Shown in pieces: positions 1 to 11,700 of a DNA stretch of 64,000 bases (the first letter of the stretch is position 1; each line of letters begins with the position of its first letter). The stretch comes from Acheta domesticus (Eukaryota > Arthropoda > Insecta > Orthoptera > Gryllidae): positions 30,842,869-30,906,868 of the forward strand of contig JAHLJT010009419.1 in assembly GCA_031308135.1 (NCBI GenBank). The letters are read 5' to 3'. The notes under the pieces were generated by a model, which was not told the origin of the DNA, ran no database searches, and saw only the letters and a program-made list of their open reading frames with translations. The position numbers were made by a program, and so were the translations under genes.

Positions 1-535
1 TGCGTAGGAGTTCAGAGCGAGATTGGGTGAGGGAGATTGGAGCTGGACTGGGCAAGGGAGGCCTGAGAAGAGCTGGGTGAGGAAGATTGGAGCGAGGCTG
101 GGTAGTGCATATGAGGGCTGTATATGGCGGGGCAACACGTACCTAGGTGTGAGGGGCTGGTGCTAGGCGAGAGGCTGGGTGTGGTGGGAGAGAGAGAAGC
201 TGTGTGGCGGCGAAAGAGGCTAGGTGTGGCGGAGAGAGGCTGGGTGTGGCGAAGAGAGAGGCTGAGTGTGGCAGAGAGAGGATGAGTGTAGCAGAGAGAG
301 GACGAGTGTGGTGAAGAGAGAGGTTGGGTGTGGCAGAGCGAGAAGCTGAGTGTGGCAGAGAAAGCCTGAGTGGGGCGGTGAGAAAGGCTGGGTGTGGCGG
401 AGAGAGAGGCTAAGTGTGGCGGAAAGAGAGACTGAGCGAGGCGGAGAGAGGATGCGTGTGGTGAACAGAGAGGCAGAGTGTGGCGGAGCAAGAAGCTGGT
501 TGGGGCGAGGCGGGGTTAGGCAACAGGAAGAGTGA
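1..535 (+). repeat. Purine-rich minisatellite, alternating 20/22 bp units
   Basis: From about 202 to 520 the sequence is a tandem array whose units begin with GTGTGGC or a near variant, starting at 202, 224, 244, 266, 286, 306, 328, 350, 370, 392, 414, 436, 456, 478 and about 500. Spacings are 20 or 22 bp. The difference is one GA dinucleotide within the GAGAGAG part of the unit. Positions 1-200 hold more decayed, related G-rich repeats, so the array may extend beyond the left edge. Open frames on both strands here (minus-strand peptides rich in S, L, H, T) simply translate the repeat. Confidence 0.85.
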
Positions 536-870
536 GGTGGAGGAGCTGGGCGAGGCGGATAGTGACGGGGGCCGGCACGGCAAGGCGTTGCTCCGAGGAG
601 AGAAAGGGACGGGACGAGGAGGGTACGGCAGAGCGAGGCGGCGCCGTAGGACAACGCCGCGCCGGGGGGCGACCCGCGCTCTATCGCTGCGGTTAGCAAC
701 ACGCGCGCGACCCGTGTTGCCAGGAGTTGCTGCTCAACTAGCGCCGCTGCGCCGTTCGTTCTCTCCCGGGCACGCGCGCGGCGTATGTGCTTTACGAGCG
801 GGCACTTGCTTTCGACTTTCATTGCGCGGCGTGGTATGGAAATACGAGCTGAGAAGAAGTTACGAGGCGG
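536..870. other. GC-rich CpG island, no gene recognised
   Basis: GC-rich, CpG-rich sequence follows the minisatellite and ends abruptly near 870 in AT-rich DNA. It contains many CGCG motifs and no recognisable protein. Several frames are open at once, as expected from stop-poor GC-rich DNA. Confidence 0.5.
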
Positions 871-1585
871 AAGGAAAATTATGAAGTTTGGCGGTAAAAT
901 AGCGGAATTTCTTAATGACTTGAGAGTTAAAGGAATGAAGATGTGTGTTTTTAAGGGTCTTATACCCACAAGTTATATTACGAATTCTCGTATTCTTGAT
1001 AATATGAAACGACTGATAATAAAATAGAAGTAATTTCAATTGATCTATTGCCTTGAATATATTTGAACAATCGATAGGTATTATTTATTTGAGTTGAATA
1101 TTTTACCGAATTTCTAAATCAATGGTTAAAGTGTAATTTTAGGGTATGTGTGTAACTACATGGTTAGATTGTTTACAGAAATACGAAAACTAGTTTTTTC
1201 CACAGTACAAATTCAATCATATGCATCTAACATGGTGGTCAAAAAGTAAGTTCACTTAGAGGATTTGAAATATCGTTTTATGAAGAGGAGATTACATCAA
1301 TTCAGGTTGATATTGGTGTTGCCGACTAAAAGCAAAGAAAGGAAATTGGATGCATACCTTTTTCCTCACACTTATGGACTCATTACAACAATACATTTGT
1401 ACAAAAACATTGTGTTGTTAATTAGCAAATGACAATCTTATCTCTCCATAACCCAAGAAAAAAATAATACTTTCCATTACATCTTCTTTTGGTTTTTCAC
1501 ATGGGTCTTTTATCACAAGTGGACGTTGGATTGATGCACGTTGGATTGATGCACAATTCAAGTGATAACCTCAATATTAGGCCCG
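871..1585. other. AT-rich spacer
   Basis: Ordinary AT-rich DNA with no supported gene or structured element. A short palindrome built on AAAACTAGTTTT lies near 1188; it is of a size expected by chance. Confidence 0.5.
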
Positions 1586-1589
1586 GTGC

Positions 1590-1735
1590 ATCAGCATTTC
1601 TATTTGCAACTTCCAAGTCAGCAAATGAAGTCTCAAAGACCTAGAAGTTATGAGTTTGAATTCTGAAGACGGCAGTTGCGACATAACTATCCGGTTAATT
1701 CCTGTGTATAAGTGAGAATTTCAGAATCCGGCTGC
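1590..1735 (+). mobile_element. Possible decayed tRNA-derived SINE
   Basis: A GCAAATGAAGT motif near 1620 is followed by GAGTTTGAATTC near 1650, which resembles a decayed RNA polymerase III B box. The same order of motifs occurs in the better preserved SINE-like sequence at 2055-2112. The match is weak and could be chance. Confidence 0.22.
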
Positions 1736-1739
1736 TGTC

Positions 1740-2040
1740 TTCATTTAAATGTTTTTGTGAATTCCTTATCGATTGCAGTTCGATAATTTTAACAACGGAG
1801 TATAAAGCATGGACCGTTCTCCCTTCCCCGTACTACCTCCTATTCTTTAGAGCCAAGAAGTGGATGGATACTCCATTCTCAAATAGTTCATGCGTTGCGA
1901 TCTCAAAATAATTTCAACATTGCGGCAAAATTACGTTTGTAAGTTAATACTCAACTTTGGCTGCAGCACCATATGAAAATATAGCATCAGAAGTGGAAGT
2001 TCACTGTATCAAGAACGCCTTGCACATGAAATCCGCTGCC
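1740..2040. other. AT-rich spacer between SINE-like pieces
   Basis: Nothing beyond unstructured AT-rich sequence was seen. Confidence 0.4.
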
Positions 2041-2049
2041 ATTGTGATA

Positions 2050-2225
2050 GAAGGGTGGCTTTGCAAATGAAGTGGCCCGCAACTGAAGCCTCATAGACCG
2101 AGGGTTCGATCCTAGGCTGACCGAATTATCATAGGTAATACCGCACGTGCAGCGGAAATTTCCGATAAATTCACACGTTCAATACTGACGAGAGAATTTA
2201 CATAGGAATTTCCAATGCACGGATG
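2050..2225 (+). mobile_element. tRNA-derived SINE-like element
   Basis: GGTTCGATCC at 2103-2112 is a good RNA polymerase III B box. The bases around it can form a T arm with a seven-base GTTCGAT loop and four of five stem pairs. A GTGGCT motif at 2055 lies at the spacing expected of an A box but matches poorly. The following segment to about 2220 would be the SINE body. No target-site duplication was found, so the ends are approximate. Confidence 0.42.
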
Positions 2226-2750
2226 GTATTTAATAAAACTATTTTACGAACGAAATTACCTCCAGGGGTGTTTTAGAATAGTCCAAATGCCACCTAAAAT
2301 AACGAAAATCGCTTTTTCAGTGTGCTTTTCCAGCTCCATGGTTGTTATATTGTAGGACACTAAGGTTCAGTTCTGAAACCATGGTAGGAAAATCGATATT
2401 TTTAGATATATCGTCTTTCTTGGAACTTACAAGATATTGTTACACTCAATGATAGAAATTAATAGTCGAAACAAGCTACTTATCTGGAAGATGTGAGAAC
2501 TTCAAAGACGAATTTTCTAAAAAGTTGGACAATGCCTTCTCCAGAAGCGAAAAGAGAAAGAGCTTTCACTGGAAAGTGGAAATGAGGAAAACCTGTCGGC
2601 GGGATCCAAGGAGCGAATCCGCACCGTTCAAATATGACTCATTCACCATCTGGAACGAACTCTGTAAGCGTGCAAACGACAGAACAAGGCTCGATTTTGT
2701 CTGTAGCCACGTATGAAGATCACACTGCAACATGCTGGAGACCAAAGTTC
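2226..2750. other. AT-rich spacer
   Basis: No supported gene. The part around 2290-2400 is rich in short A and T runs with self-complementary pieces, but no repeat boundaries could be drawn. Confidence 0.4.
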
Positions 2751-3690
2751 ACTGGCCGCAGGAAAACCCGTCGCACGTTAAATCCGGGACTGCCATTATC
2801 CCGCAGTTCACTCTCGCGCAGCGCAATGCTGCGCTGTCCAATCCGGACACGTGCGGCTGCGGGGCTTTTTGCAACGCTGTGCTCCGCAAGCGACCGCCCG
2901 CTGCCGCCCCCGCCAATGACCCGCCCCCGCCAATGACCCGCCCCCACCTCATCCCGCCCCACACCCCCGCCTCCGCCATCTCCCGCCCCCGCTACCTCCC
3001 GCCCCAAACCTTTCCCCTGTCATGTCCTCTCCCAAACCCCATCTCCGCCACCACCCGCCCAACCTCGCCTCTGTCACGTCCACCCCCAACTCCGCCCCCC
3101 ACTCTCGGCCCTGCCTCCTCCCGCCCCAAAACCAGCTCCCGCTTCCTGCCTCATCCCAAAACCCCACTCCCGCTTCCTTCCTCATCCGCCCCAAAACCCG
3201 CTCCCGCTTCTCACCTCCTCGGGCCCCAAATCCCGTCCCCAGCACCTCCCGCAATAAAAAAATCCTCCACCTTGCCCCAAACCCCGCCCAAACCCCAAAC
3301 CTCGCCCCAAACCCCAAACCCCGCTTCAAACCCCAAACTCCGCCCCAAACTCCATACCCCGCCCCAAACCCCAAACCCCGCTCCAAACCCCAAACACCGC
3401 CCCAAACTCCATACCCCACCCCAAACCCCAAACCCCGCCCACGCCTCCCACCCTGCCCCAGCCACAGACCCCGCACTCTACCCCAACCCCGGCCACACGT
3501 CCTCTCCCGACTCCGGCCCTCCCACTGCCCCATCCCAACCCGCGCTCTCCGCGCGGCCCCGCCCCCTCCGCATGCGGCTCTTTGTATCTTTTTGCGCCGC
3601 GGCCCGCGGGCGCGCGCTCGCTCGGTCAGCGCTACAAAACGCTGCCGCGGCGCCCTGCGCGCGCGCCCGGGCGAGAGCACACTTTTTGTG
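2751..3690 (+). repeat. C-rich, CpG-containing low-complexity island
   Basis: The plus strand is extremely C-rich and G-poor between about 2900 and 3550, then becomes a CpG-rich mixed island to about 3690. Frames are open on both strands (for example 322 codons on plus and 257 on minus across the same bases), and all are dominated by P/S/T or G/W/R repeats. No domain was recognised, so these are not listed as genes. Confidence 0.75.
3304..3440 (+). repeat. 57 bp higher-order repeat of CCCCAAAC-type units
   Basis: Within the C-rich island, blocks of CCCCAAAC are arranged in a 57 bp higher-order unit. The motif CCCCAAACTCCATACCCC starts at 3343 and again at 3400, and the preceding GCCCCAAACCCC block starts at 3304, 3361 and, in decayed form, about 3418. 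This gives roughly 2.4 copies. Confidence 0.75.
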
Positions 3691-4480
3691 TAAGCTTTAA
3701 ATAATTGCAATCGAATCATCATCCATCAATGGAAAGCCAAACAAAAATGCCCGCGGTCGGCTGCGCGCCAATGGCGAGCGGAGGGCGGGTGACGCTGGCG
3801 CCGCGCGCTGCAGGCCAGGGGTGGACAAAGCGACGCAAAAACGCTCGCAAAGCCAATGATACATTTCTGTCCATTACAGTCATTTTGTGTATTTTTATAA
3901 CTTCCTGATCAAAGTTAACAAAACATGATATACCGTTGGGTATGCATCTTCTTAGGTTTCTTGAATGTGCTCATCTCGACAATAAGCGGTCGGAACAAAA
4001 TCTTCACGCGTGCTTTACTTGGCTACATTTTCAAAATAATCCTGTTATAATAGTATTTTGCAAAAAATTTCATCAGAAGGCAATAAAAAAAATGGAAATA
4101 TAAATATAATTTTATGAAGATTTAGAAATAAGTTGTGTTTGACCAATGAAAATCTAAAATCTATCTAAATAGCTTATTATGTAAGATACTAAATAATTTT
4201 CTGACTCAGTAGGTTTGCAGAAAAAAATCTTAAATTATTACTATTCAGTCAAAATAATATTCAAATTTTAATTACCAAAAGTATCATCCAAATGCATATG
4301 GAAACTAATATCTTTTGTTAATTTGAGATGCTTGATAAATCGAATGTGGCGTTCCACCTTCATATCGAGCCCTAGCTCATACTTTAACCGCTCAATAACT
4401 CATAGCTTCGTCCATTTACCACGAAGCCAACGGAGGAAGCAGCGATCCCTGGGTGGAAGCCACGTGAAATATTTGTCGCC
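3691..4480. other. Island margin and AT-rich spacer
   Basis: A short CG-rich stretch (about 3745-3850) is followed by AT-rich DNA. No gene was recognised. Confidence 0.4.
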
Positions 4481-4720
4481 CAGAGGCGCTTGGAGGCCGC
4501 ACTCTGGCTGCCAGCCCGCCGCCGCCCCCGCCGCCCCCGCCTCCGCCGCCGCCCCCGCCGCCCCCGCCGCCCCCGCCGCCACCGCTGGGCGGGGAGAGGC
4601 CAGTGGCTCGGGCGGAAGGAGCGGGCCGGGCAGCGCAGCGCGGGTTGCCGGCAGCGGGCCAGGCAGGGCGCCACGGCGCGACCGCGAACGGGCGGAGGAT
4701 GGGGGTTAGACGAGGAGCGG
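4481..4720 (+). repeat. CpG island with (CCGCCGCCC)-type repeat
   Basis: A run of CCGCCGCCCC-like units occupies about 4511-4582 inside a GC-rich island. It encodes alanine/proline-rich or arginine-rich runs depending on frame. No protein domain is visible. The minus strand is G-rich and could form G-quadruplexes. Confidence 0.7.
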
Positions 4721-5510
4721 AGAACGGAGGTCCACAGAAACGGGGAATGGTGGTGGGGTGCGGAGGAGCTTGAGGGCAAACATCCTAGATGGAAGCTAGG
4801 GGAAGGGAAATCGCGGTGAGATGGGACGCGAAGTGTTGGTGTGGGGGTGCCTGGACAGTGATAAGGGGCCGGGTGTGAGGGAGACTACTAAGGGAGCGTG
4901 AGAAGGCATGAGGGGACGCGAGGGTTAGCGTGACTGGAACGTGACGAGGAAAGCAAGGTGAGTGGGACGTGGTGTATGATGTGATGGGGTGGGGTGTGCT
5001 GGCAATATTGAATATGACGCAGGAGGGATAGGGTACGCCGTGATGAAGAAAATGGTGATGGGGTGAGTTGTGGCGGAGCGAGTGGTGAGGGAGTAAGTGA
5101 CTGGAAGGCAAGCAGTAAAGATGCGCGCAGTGTTGGAGTTGATCGGCCAGCGATAATAGGTGAGCGGTGACGGGTGAACGAGACGGATAAGCGGTGACGG
5201 GTGAGCGGTGACGGGTGAGCGGTGACGGGTGAACGGTGGCGAATGAGCGGTGGCGGGTGAGTGGTGACTGGTGAGCGGTGACGCGTGAGAGGCGACGAGA
5301 CAGCGGTGATGGTCGAGCGGTGATGAGCAAGTGGAGATGGAGAGTATGATGAAGGGAGTAAGGTGATGGGAGTATGGTGATTGGATTTTGGTGAAGGGGA
5401 GTGTGATGATGGGGTAATGTGTAATTGAGGCGAGGTGTGAGATGGCGCGTGGAATTGAGGTAACGCGGCGAGTGAAAATGGGCAGAAGCGTTCTAACCTT
5501 GTGAGGGGAA
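4721..5510 (+). repeat. G-rich tract containing a 14 bp minisatellite
   Basis: The plus strand is G-rich and C-poor throughout. Between 5191 and 5344 a 14 bp unit, best copies GCGGTGACGGGTGA, repeats in strict phase: units start at 5191, 5205, 5219, 5233, 5247, 5261, 5275, 5289, 5303, 5317 and 5331. A further copy sits at 5164. Copies decay toward the right edge. The open frames here only translate the repeat. Confidence 0.8.
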
Positions 5511-6400
5511 AAGATCCTCAGCGTGGTGCAGTCACGTCTCATGTGCCTCATTTCCATCCCACGAACCCACTGTACGATTCGCGGTCCAACGTCGCACCCA
5601 TTACGAATGCGAAGTGAGGTCCGCGTAATTGTTTCTTTCATACGTGCTTCACTTACGCTGGGAAGATATTGTGGTCACAACAACCTCGCAACTCTGAACG
5701 TGCTCTTACTGATATCCGCTGATTAGTCATTCATTCAGAAGACGTGCATGCATATCTTTCTGTGCATACTAATGCATTACATACAATTAATGTATGTAAG
5801 AACAAGAAAAATGTATGTATCTATGTAGGATATAATATAAACTATATTTTAAAATCAGTGCTCAATTTAATTGCTGTAATTTAAAAAAGGTATAAAATTA
5901 TAACTATAACACGCTAAATTCTGACGTTTTTAGTTCGAAGAACGTCTTTTCAATAGTCTCTTTGCTGATTAATAGTCTTGTTCATGAGATCGGCAGCCTA
6001 CGAGAAGCAAGGATTTTTAGAACTGTAACTCCGATGAATTTAAGCGCCGAATCAGAGTCAAAGGTCTAACGTTCAGAAGGGTGGTGAGATTTTGAATAAA
6101 TATCCATATTCAAAATCAACATTGGCAATACAATTATAAATTAGTGAGTGGGAATGAATGTTTTCATGAGCTGAAATACGAAGAGAAATTGGGAAGAAAA
6201 ATAAATTTGCTATCTTCCAACATTCATAAAAAGAAGTAATGATTTCGGTACTGAGAGGTTTTAGGGACTCATATATTTTTGTATTTATTTGAGGGCTTCA
6301 GATTCTCTCCATGTGAAGTTTACATTTTGGTTACTCATATCAATAAAATGCATGATATTTGATTTAGTATATTCTAAATTTATATTGAATTTCTTTGAAT
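5511..6400. other. Mostly AT-rich spacer
   Basis: The first 200 bases are of mixed composition; the rest is AT-rich. No gene, RNA or repeat copy was recognised. Confidence 0.4.
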
Positions 6401-6770
6401 TTTAATGTAGTCTGTTGTTCGATAGCAATCCACCTTCCGCGTCTCGCAGAACCTCTCTTCTCTTCTTTTCCAGGGACTACGCTTCCCACGATAAGCGTCC
6501 GTTCATTTGCCAGCCAGTTTCCAGGCTGAAAAGTGACGTTGTAACATCTCGAGCTGCGAACTGCCCTCCCGCGCGCGCGCGGTCTCCAACAATCCGCATC
6601 GCGGGGTTGGAGATCCACCTAATTTACGCTGCAATTTCGAGAGCACTCCTGCGAGCAAATTGTTTCCTTCGGGATCGTAAACTCCCACCCGCTTCGCAGC
6701 AGGTCACCCGTAATGGATAGTCTTCCCTCGTTTGGATCTGGGGGTTCTACAAAGCTGCCGCCAGTATAGA
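6401..6770. other. Moderately GC-rich island
   Basis: A short island of balanced composition with a GCGCGCGCG core near 6572. Unlike most islands it is not an obvious tandem repeat. Short frames are open on both strands, but none is recognisable. Confidence 0.35.
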
Positions 6771-8185
6771 GGGCTTTAGGAATAATTTATAGTAAATATG
6801 AAGAATCCTTTGCTCTTTCTACGTAATTATTGGTTGGAAAGCATGTATAATGGTATTTTAGAACAGTTTGTCGTCTTGTGGATTTTATTTGCTTTAATTT
6901 TATTGTAGTGATGCAAACATTATGACTTTGGGAATTACTGTCATTATATTGCCACGAAAAAAAAGAAAAGCAAATCTTTATTTTAATATATTTCAATGTT
7001 TGACATCGCATCGCGTTTGATCTCATGAACACGATCCGTGTACTTTAGAGAGAACCCCACATATGTAAGGGCATCCCAAGTCAATACATTTTTTTTATCT
7101 AATAGCAAAAATCTAATAGTATAACAAGAAATACACGATAGAAAATTCGAAAGATTTTTTTACGGTTAGTTAAGAGATAAGAGAAATTTTTTTTAAAAAA
7201 TGGTAAAAACTCTAACTTTTGCTGAAATTGTAGGCAGTTCTCAGTTGTTTTTGTTGCACAAAGATTAGAAAGGCTCCAACCCATTGCAAGATACTTCGAG
7301 GTAACTCTCCCGCGCAATAGAAAACGTTTCTTGTGCGAGAGGCAGTGGAAAAGGGAGGTAATGACAAACTTTGAGAAGTCATGATAATGGAAAATGTAAA
7401 GCTAGGAAAATGGGAAAGAAAAGTGAGGGAAACGAAGTGCACGGTGAAGGCAAACTAACGTGGTAAGGGTAAGTGAGAAAGGGAAAATTTAAATGGAAAG
7501 AAATAAAAATCAAAGCAATATCCAGAAGATTTATGAAGAGATAACCCTCGGGCATTTTAAAATCTTCAGAATCATTCTAAAAAGACTCATGAAACTCGTT
7601 GTAGATAAAATACTTAATGAAGAAACATAAATTAAAGGTTCAAAACGATAAAAACAGACACACACTCATACTCACAAACGTTCACACATAGCTGATGATT
7701 TACAAATTAAAAAGAAAGGTAAAATGGTAATATTTGATATAAAGCAATTAAAGCAGCGACACATCCACATAATGAAGTACATTGAGTAGCAAGGTCAGAT
7801 TTCTGATAACCGTAAGCAAGCAAGTAAGCAGTAGGAAATATAGTTATTCAATTTATCGTCCTCAATGTAGTCGCTGCAGGGAGTATTATTCCTTTATGAA
7901 GAACATGAATAGTGATAAGAGCCCAAATCTATAGCTGATTTACCCCTGAAAAAATATTTTATTACATCGGAGTGGATTTTTTTGTTAACTATTTTTGCCA
8001 AAACGCTTATTGCTTTCTGTGTACAGAATTCAACTTGTTAGGGTAGAGATCCCAGAATTAAAACAACCTGCACAGAATACACTTTTCCCCAAGCACCTCA
8101 CACCCAGTTTTTAACTGTTTTTGACGTAAAATAAATAGATGGATAAATAAATAAATAAAAAGCCAATATTCGCCCAAAAGCTTAC
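6771..8185. other. AT-rich spacer with an ATAA microsatellite
   Basis: AT-rich DNA without a recognised gene. An (AAAT)n microsatellite of about five to six units occupies roughly 8138-8160. Confidence 0.5.
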
Positions 8186-8600
8186 TTATTGCAGGGACGA
8201 GTCCTAAACCCCTGTTCTCGCCCGCCGTGCTCCGCCTTCCGGTTCCTCCCTTCTCCCCGCGCTCTCAACCGCTCCCCCCTCTTTCCTCTTTGCCGGGTGC
8301 ACAGCACTGCGGGGCTTTCCTCGCACTGCGCCCAGGGCATCTTCCTCGCGCATATCAAGAGCGCGCGCGGGCCTTTTTATTTCATTCTGTGGGCATAATA
8401 AACGTCGTCGAAACGTCACAATAAATTCTAGCTGCGAAATAAATAACGACGCCTTCCCGCCCGCCTGCCTGCCTCGCCGCGCCGCACCGCGCCTCGGCTG
8501 TGTTGTCTGGGCTCCTGTCTCGCAGGGAAGCGAGGCTCTGCCCCCGAGCAGCCGGCGGAGGCGGAGGCGGTGGTGGTGGCGTTATGGTACGAGGGAAATA
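8186..8600. other. CpG-rich island
   Basis: Two GC-rich blocks (8200-8370 and 8440-8580) flank a short AT-rich stretch. The right end holds GGCGGA and GGTGGT runs (8549-8580). No recognisable product. Confidence 0.5.
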
Positions 8601-9335
8601 AGAGCGCAGGTCGAGGGCAAAGAGCATCATATCCGGAAGGATGGTGTAGAAAGAGGAGAATTTTATAAAAATGGTAAAGAGTGAAAAGCAATGAAGAGAG
8701 AGGGCGAGAGACCGGAAGAAAGTGAGAGAAAGCGAGAAATAGATAGACACAGACGAAGACAGAAGAGATACTGAATATTGATTTTCAAAATAAGAAAGAT
8801 AATATAAGGCGCTCGGTTGCGGCGTGGAGTATTGGAGGTTTAGTTAAAGATATTTAAATGTTCAATTGATTTTATTAACCAAAATACACAAAAAATAACG
8901 ATATTTTTCGAACACAGCTTTATAACAATAGAACTTACTATGAATGTGGAAAGAAAATTTAGACACAAAATATTTACACAGGACCACAAATAATTTATTT
9001 GATTTCTGTAAGCATCTACGTTTGGTAGAGCTGCCTATTTAAGGTAGAACTTCAACAAACTATCCAAAAAACATCAGAATGCTATTTAAACCTATCCTAT
9101 AAATTTATGCTATGCAATTATTCTGGGGCATCATTGTGTCGTTGTTGTGCACGTTATTCTGTTCTTCGCCATCTCAGAGGGTTAATACGAATTCATTCTT
9201 ACAAAATAGCTCAAAGTAAAACGTAATTTAATAAACTTTAATAATTTTATTGTATTAAATTATTGGTTAACATATTTTGGTAGTGTTAGTTCGACATCTC
9301 TGCCGCGTGCAAACTTGTCTTTCGGAATGCGCTAT
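8601..9335. other. A-rich to AT-rich spacer
   Basis: A purine-rich stretch (8600-8760) grades into AT-rich DNA. Nothing else was recognised. Confidence 0.4.
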
Positions 9336-9800
9336 CGCTGCACTTAGAAGCCGATGTTAGAAACAGAGGGCGGCGAGGACAAGCCGTCTCCCCAGAGGGA
9401 CGCGGGAGACGAGTGACGGGTGACGGGTGTGGAGTCGCGAGCGGCCGAGGGGGGCGGGGCGCTGGCCTCCACAGGCGAAGCGGCGCCAACGCGCGCGGGC
9501 CAAAGCGGAGGGGCAAAGCGGGGTGCCGCAAGGCGGCGGTCGCGGCCGTCTCCCGCGGGGCGCGCTGCGAGCGCCGAGCGCCCAGCCGCGCCCTCGTCGC
9601 TGCCGGGCCACGCTCTTTGGGCGCGGGGCGAGGGCTCGCAAACCGCATTACGTGGCTTCCGAGTTTCCTTCCCGGCCCCGCCCCTCCGCCCTCCGGGGGC
9701 GGCGCCGACGGCCAGCAACTCACGCGACGCGCATAATGGGGGGTCGCCAATTTCAACTCCGCCTCCGGGACGTCGCGCCACCCAGATGGCTAGGACGATA
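9336..9800. other. Dense CpG island
   Basis: One of the densest CpG stretches of the window. Frames are open on both strands over the same 400 bases, with R/A/P-rich products and no domain. It could be a promoter-type island, but no TATA box, initiator or adjoining exon can be shown. Confidence 0.45.
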
Positions 9801-10640
9801 TTCTAGCGCTGCTGAGGTTGCCTAGATGTTTCAACTCACTTGTTGGAGCTTGGGTTGCTCTATCAGATGGCAGTAAAAATGGTATGCATTTGTCTTCTTT
9901 CATCACGGCCATCTCATTAAGTAAGAGCGTGAAATATTTGCAACGAAAAAGTTTGAATCTCATCTGCAAGCAGCGCTAATAGCTGTAGTACGTTAAGTAC
10001 AAATGAAACAATAAAAATATAATTCTAATATAAATAATATTTGTTGAATTCTAAATATGATTGTAATGAAAGCATTATACCTAAAATGATAAATAGAACA
10101 AATAATTATTTTTCAGTTTCAGGAATAAAGAGTTATTTATATTTTAAGCATATAAACGGTGAAATTAGGGATCTTGAAATACTTCGTATGATATATTGCT
10201 ATTCATGTATAGCTGATGTGTCTAAACTCGACTATAGTAACAAGCTGTTGTGTGTTAAGATACATATAAATGGAGGAATTGACAAATGATCAAAACAACG
10301 ACGTCCACAAAACAAATGCAACAAATAATGTAGCTAAGAAAGTACATCCAAAGTATTTTACTCAGAAGGATCAATTTATTTTTTAGAAAAGACGAGTACT
10401 AAAACTTTAAAATATGATGAATTCTACTACCAAAGGCATTTTCTTCATCTTTTGTCAGGTGTGATATTGAACCTTTTATGGAAAATACAGGAGGAAAGAA
10501 GAAATAAAGAAATATCCGTCTCCACCATTCGGCGAAGTACTGTTATCAATATCGCTGGCAGAAATATTCCACGAGCAAGAAACACCCAACGAATGGTGAT
10601 GAAATACATTTCCCTGACTCCGTCGCCTTCTGTACGATAA
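9801..10640. other. AT-rich spacer
   Basis: An unrecognised 82-codon frame at 10041-10289 (plus) has normal amino-acid variety but no recognisable domain. It is not called as a gene. Confidence 0.35.
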
Positions 10641-11700
10641 GAAAGCTTCGAGGGACAAGCGACCAGCCACTCGAGGCACAAACCACTATGTAGACTGCGA
10701 TGGAAAAGGAAGAACAGTGTGGACAGATCACGACTGGCAACGACGGAGAGTAGCAGAAGCGTATAAAGCAAAATCGAAGAGGGAATACGTGACACAGTGG
10801 AAGTAGTGAAATGTAGCCTGAGATAGTGAGAGACGTTGTGGTGTATGAAGGCTTGGGACAGGTTGCATGGACAAGGCGGGATGGCGCGCGAAATAGCACA
10901 CAGCAGCGATCGTAATGCGGGATAGGGCAGGGACGCATGAGATGATGTGAGGCGGGGCGAAAGGTTGGGGGCAGTGAGGGCGGGAAGGAGGGAGGGAGGG
11001 AGAGTGATGTGGGTGGACTGTGGGATGGGTGTGAGAAACCATTTGGGTGGGGCGATCACATGTGGCGATAGATGTACGGCGGGAGGCGGCGCGGAGGACA
11101 TGGTGGACACGGGGAGACGTGAGGGGACACGAGAGACGTGAGGATGCTTGGAAACTCAGGAGAGGAGTGCGGGTATGGGCAACGCGGTGCGAAGGGGGGC
11201 TTCGGAAAAATGAGGCGAATGTGAAATGGGGGGGCGGGGAAATAGGGGAATGGAGAAATGGAGTGCGGCGCGGGGGGATGCGGGACTGCGAGGGTCACGC
11301 GGACGTCACGGTATGTTTCGAAGGGATGTGGGATGGCGAGGGGCGGGGCGAGTTGGGTGAAGCGGGTGGTGGAAGGGAGGGAGGGACGGGCGGTCGGAGC
11401 CGCGAGTACCATCTGCCCGCCTGCGCGCCGATCTCCGCCTCTGCTCAGAGCGCTGTCAGCGCTGCCGCTCGCTCCGCTCGGCTTGGCCCTGATGTGTCCC
11501 GCTGCACCTACGATTTGTATGCAAATTGGACGGGGGATCCATCCCGTTTTTCGAGCAATTTCATTTCGGGGCTCAGAACCTCCTCCGCGTCAGACAGCGC
11601 CGCTTGCCCGCATGCCCCGCCCCCCGCCCCCCGCCTCCCTCCAACCATGCAAAGGAATCGATCAGACAAGGCCGCGGTCATCTCTGGGACCGAGTTCTGG
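10641..11700. other. G-rich to CpG-rich island
   Basis: The plus strand is G-rich from about 10850 to 11400 without a clear tandem period. It is followed by a mixed CpG-rich part to about 11700. Long frames (up to 270 codons on plus, 221 on minus) overlap on both strands and look compositional. Confidence 0.5.
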
